From positions 1 to 6,124 of the forward strand of contig JAEXEM010000208.1 in the NCBI GenBank assembly GCA_023401045.1: 6,124 bases of DNA. Reading direction: 5' to 3'. Positions 6,048 to 6,124 of this stretch are shown here, piece by piece; positions within the stretch are counted from its first letter, which is position 1, and each line of letters starts with the position of its first letter. The notes under the pieces are model-generated. The model searched no databases, had not been told where the DNA came from, and saw nothing but the letters and a program-made list of their open reading frames with translations. Source of the DNA: Actinomycetes bacterium (GTDB lineage Bacteria > Actinomycetota > Actinomycetes > Actinomycetales > Cellulomonadaceae). Both the position numbers and the translations under genes were made by a program.

Positions 6048-6124
6048 CACGGCGGGGCGTCCCGTCCGGCGAGGGCCGTGCCGAGCGACGCCTCGTCGCG
6101 CTCCGCGTGGTGCTGGCGCACGTA
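6044..6124 (-). CDS. 3' end of upstream operon gene, possibly acyl-CoA dehydrogenase
   Basis: An open frame enters from the right edge and ends at TGA 6046-6044, giving 26 C-terminal residues that include YVRQHHAERDEASLG and end in APPW. Its stop overlaps the GTG of the deacetylase/methyltransferase by 4 nt, so it is the preceding gene of the same operon. The RQHHAERD type of ending resembles the C-terminus of acyl-CoA dehydrogenases that I recall next to PIG-L, NodS-like and GT2 genes in many bacteria. The tail is too short to prove this: that it is a coding tail is likely, its identity is a guess from similarity and context. Confidence 0.6.
   Translation of the reverse strand, partial: YVRQHHAERDEASLGTALAGRDAPPW

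Noticed and set aside
1..6124. CRISPR arrays, tRNA or rRNA genes, insertion sequences or phage attachment sites
   Set aside because: No regularly spaced repeats, no tRNA-like cloverleaf or rRNA segment, no transposase motif and no terminal repeats were seen on either strand.

Overview
The window is about 6.1 kb of very GC-rich, gene-dense bacterial DNA with GTG starts, 4-nt start/stop overlaps and GC codon endings throughout. This points to a high-GC actinobacterium. A Cellulomonas-like (Micrococcales) polysaccharide degrader fits the transporter type, but that is an inference from style and gene content, not an identification.

Layout: (1) 1-95 is a GC-rich leader ending in a strong Shine-Dalgarno. 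(2) 96-2035 (+) holds two coupled carbohydrate ABC transporter permeases of the LplB and YtcP/LplC types. No binding protein or ATPase gene lies in the window. (3) 2032-2107 is a long stem-loop shared as a bidirectional terminator by convergent genes. (4) 2104-3093 (-) is a pirin-family cupin with the full His/His/His/Glu metal set, probably translated from a nearly leaderless GTG. (5) 3094-3218 is a 125-nt divergent promoter region with a 9-bp inverted repeat and a small leader hairpin. (6) 3219-3827 (+) is a dihydrofolate-reductase-like (RibD C-terminal type) oxidoreductase. (7) 3828-3879 is a short convergent spacer with small hairpins. (8) 3880-6124 (-) is a tightly coupled operon, read right to left: the tail of an upstream gene (possibly acyl-CoA dehydrogenase), a fusion of PIG-L deacetylase and NodS-like SAM methyltransferase, and a small soluble GT2 glycosyltransferase.

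The permeases would form the membrane channel of an oligosaccharide importer, with the binding protein probably encoded just outside and the ATPase probably shared from elsewhere. The pirin and DHFR-like genes are single genes sharing a promoter region. The most interesting part is the minus-strand operon: N-deacetylase, NodS-like methyltransferase and GT2 transferase, with a possible acyl-CoA enzyme, is the set of chemistries used to build modified N-acetylhexosamine glycolipids. Its product cannot be read from the sequence, and it is the best candidate here for an undescribed pathway.
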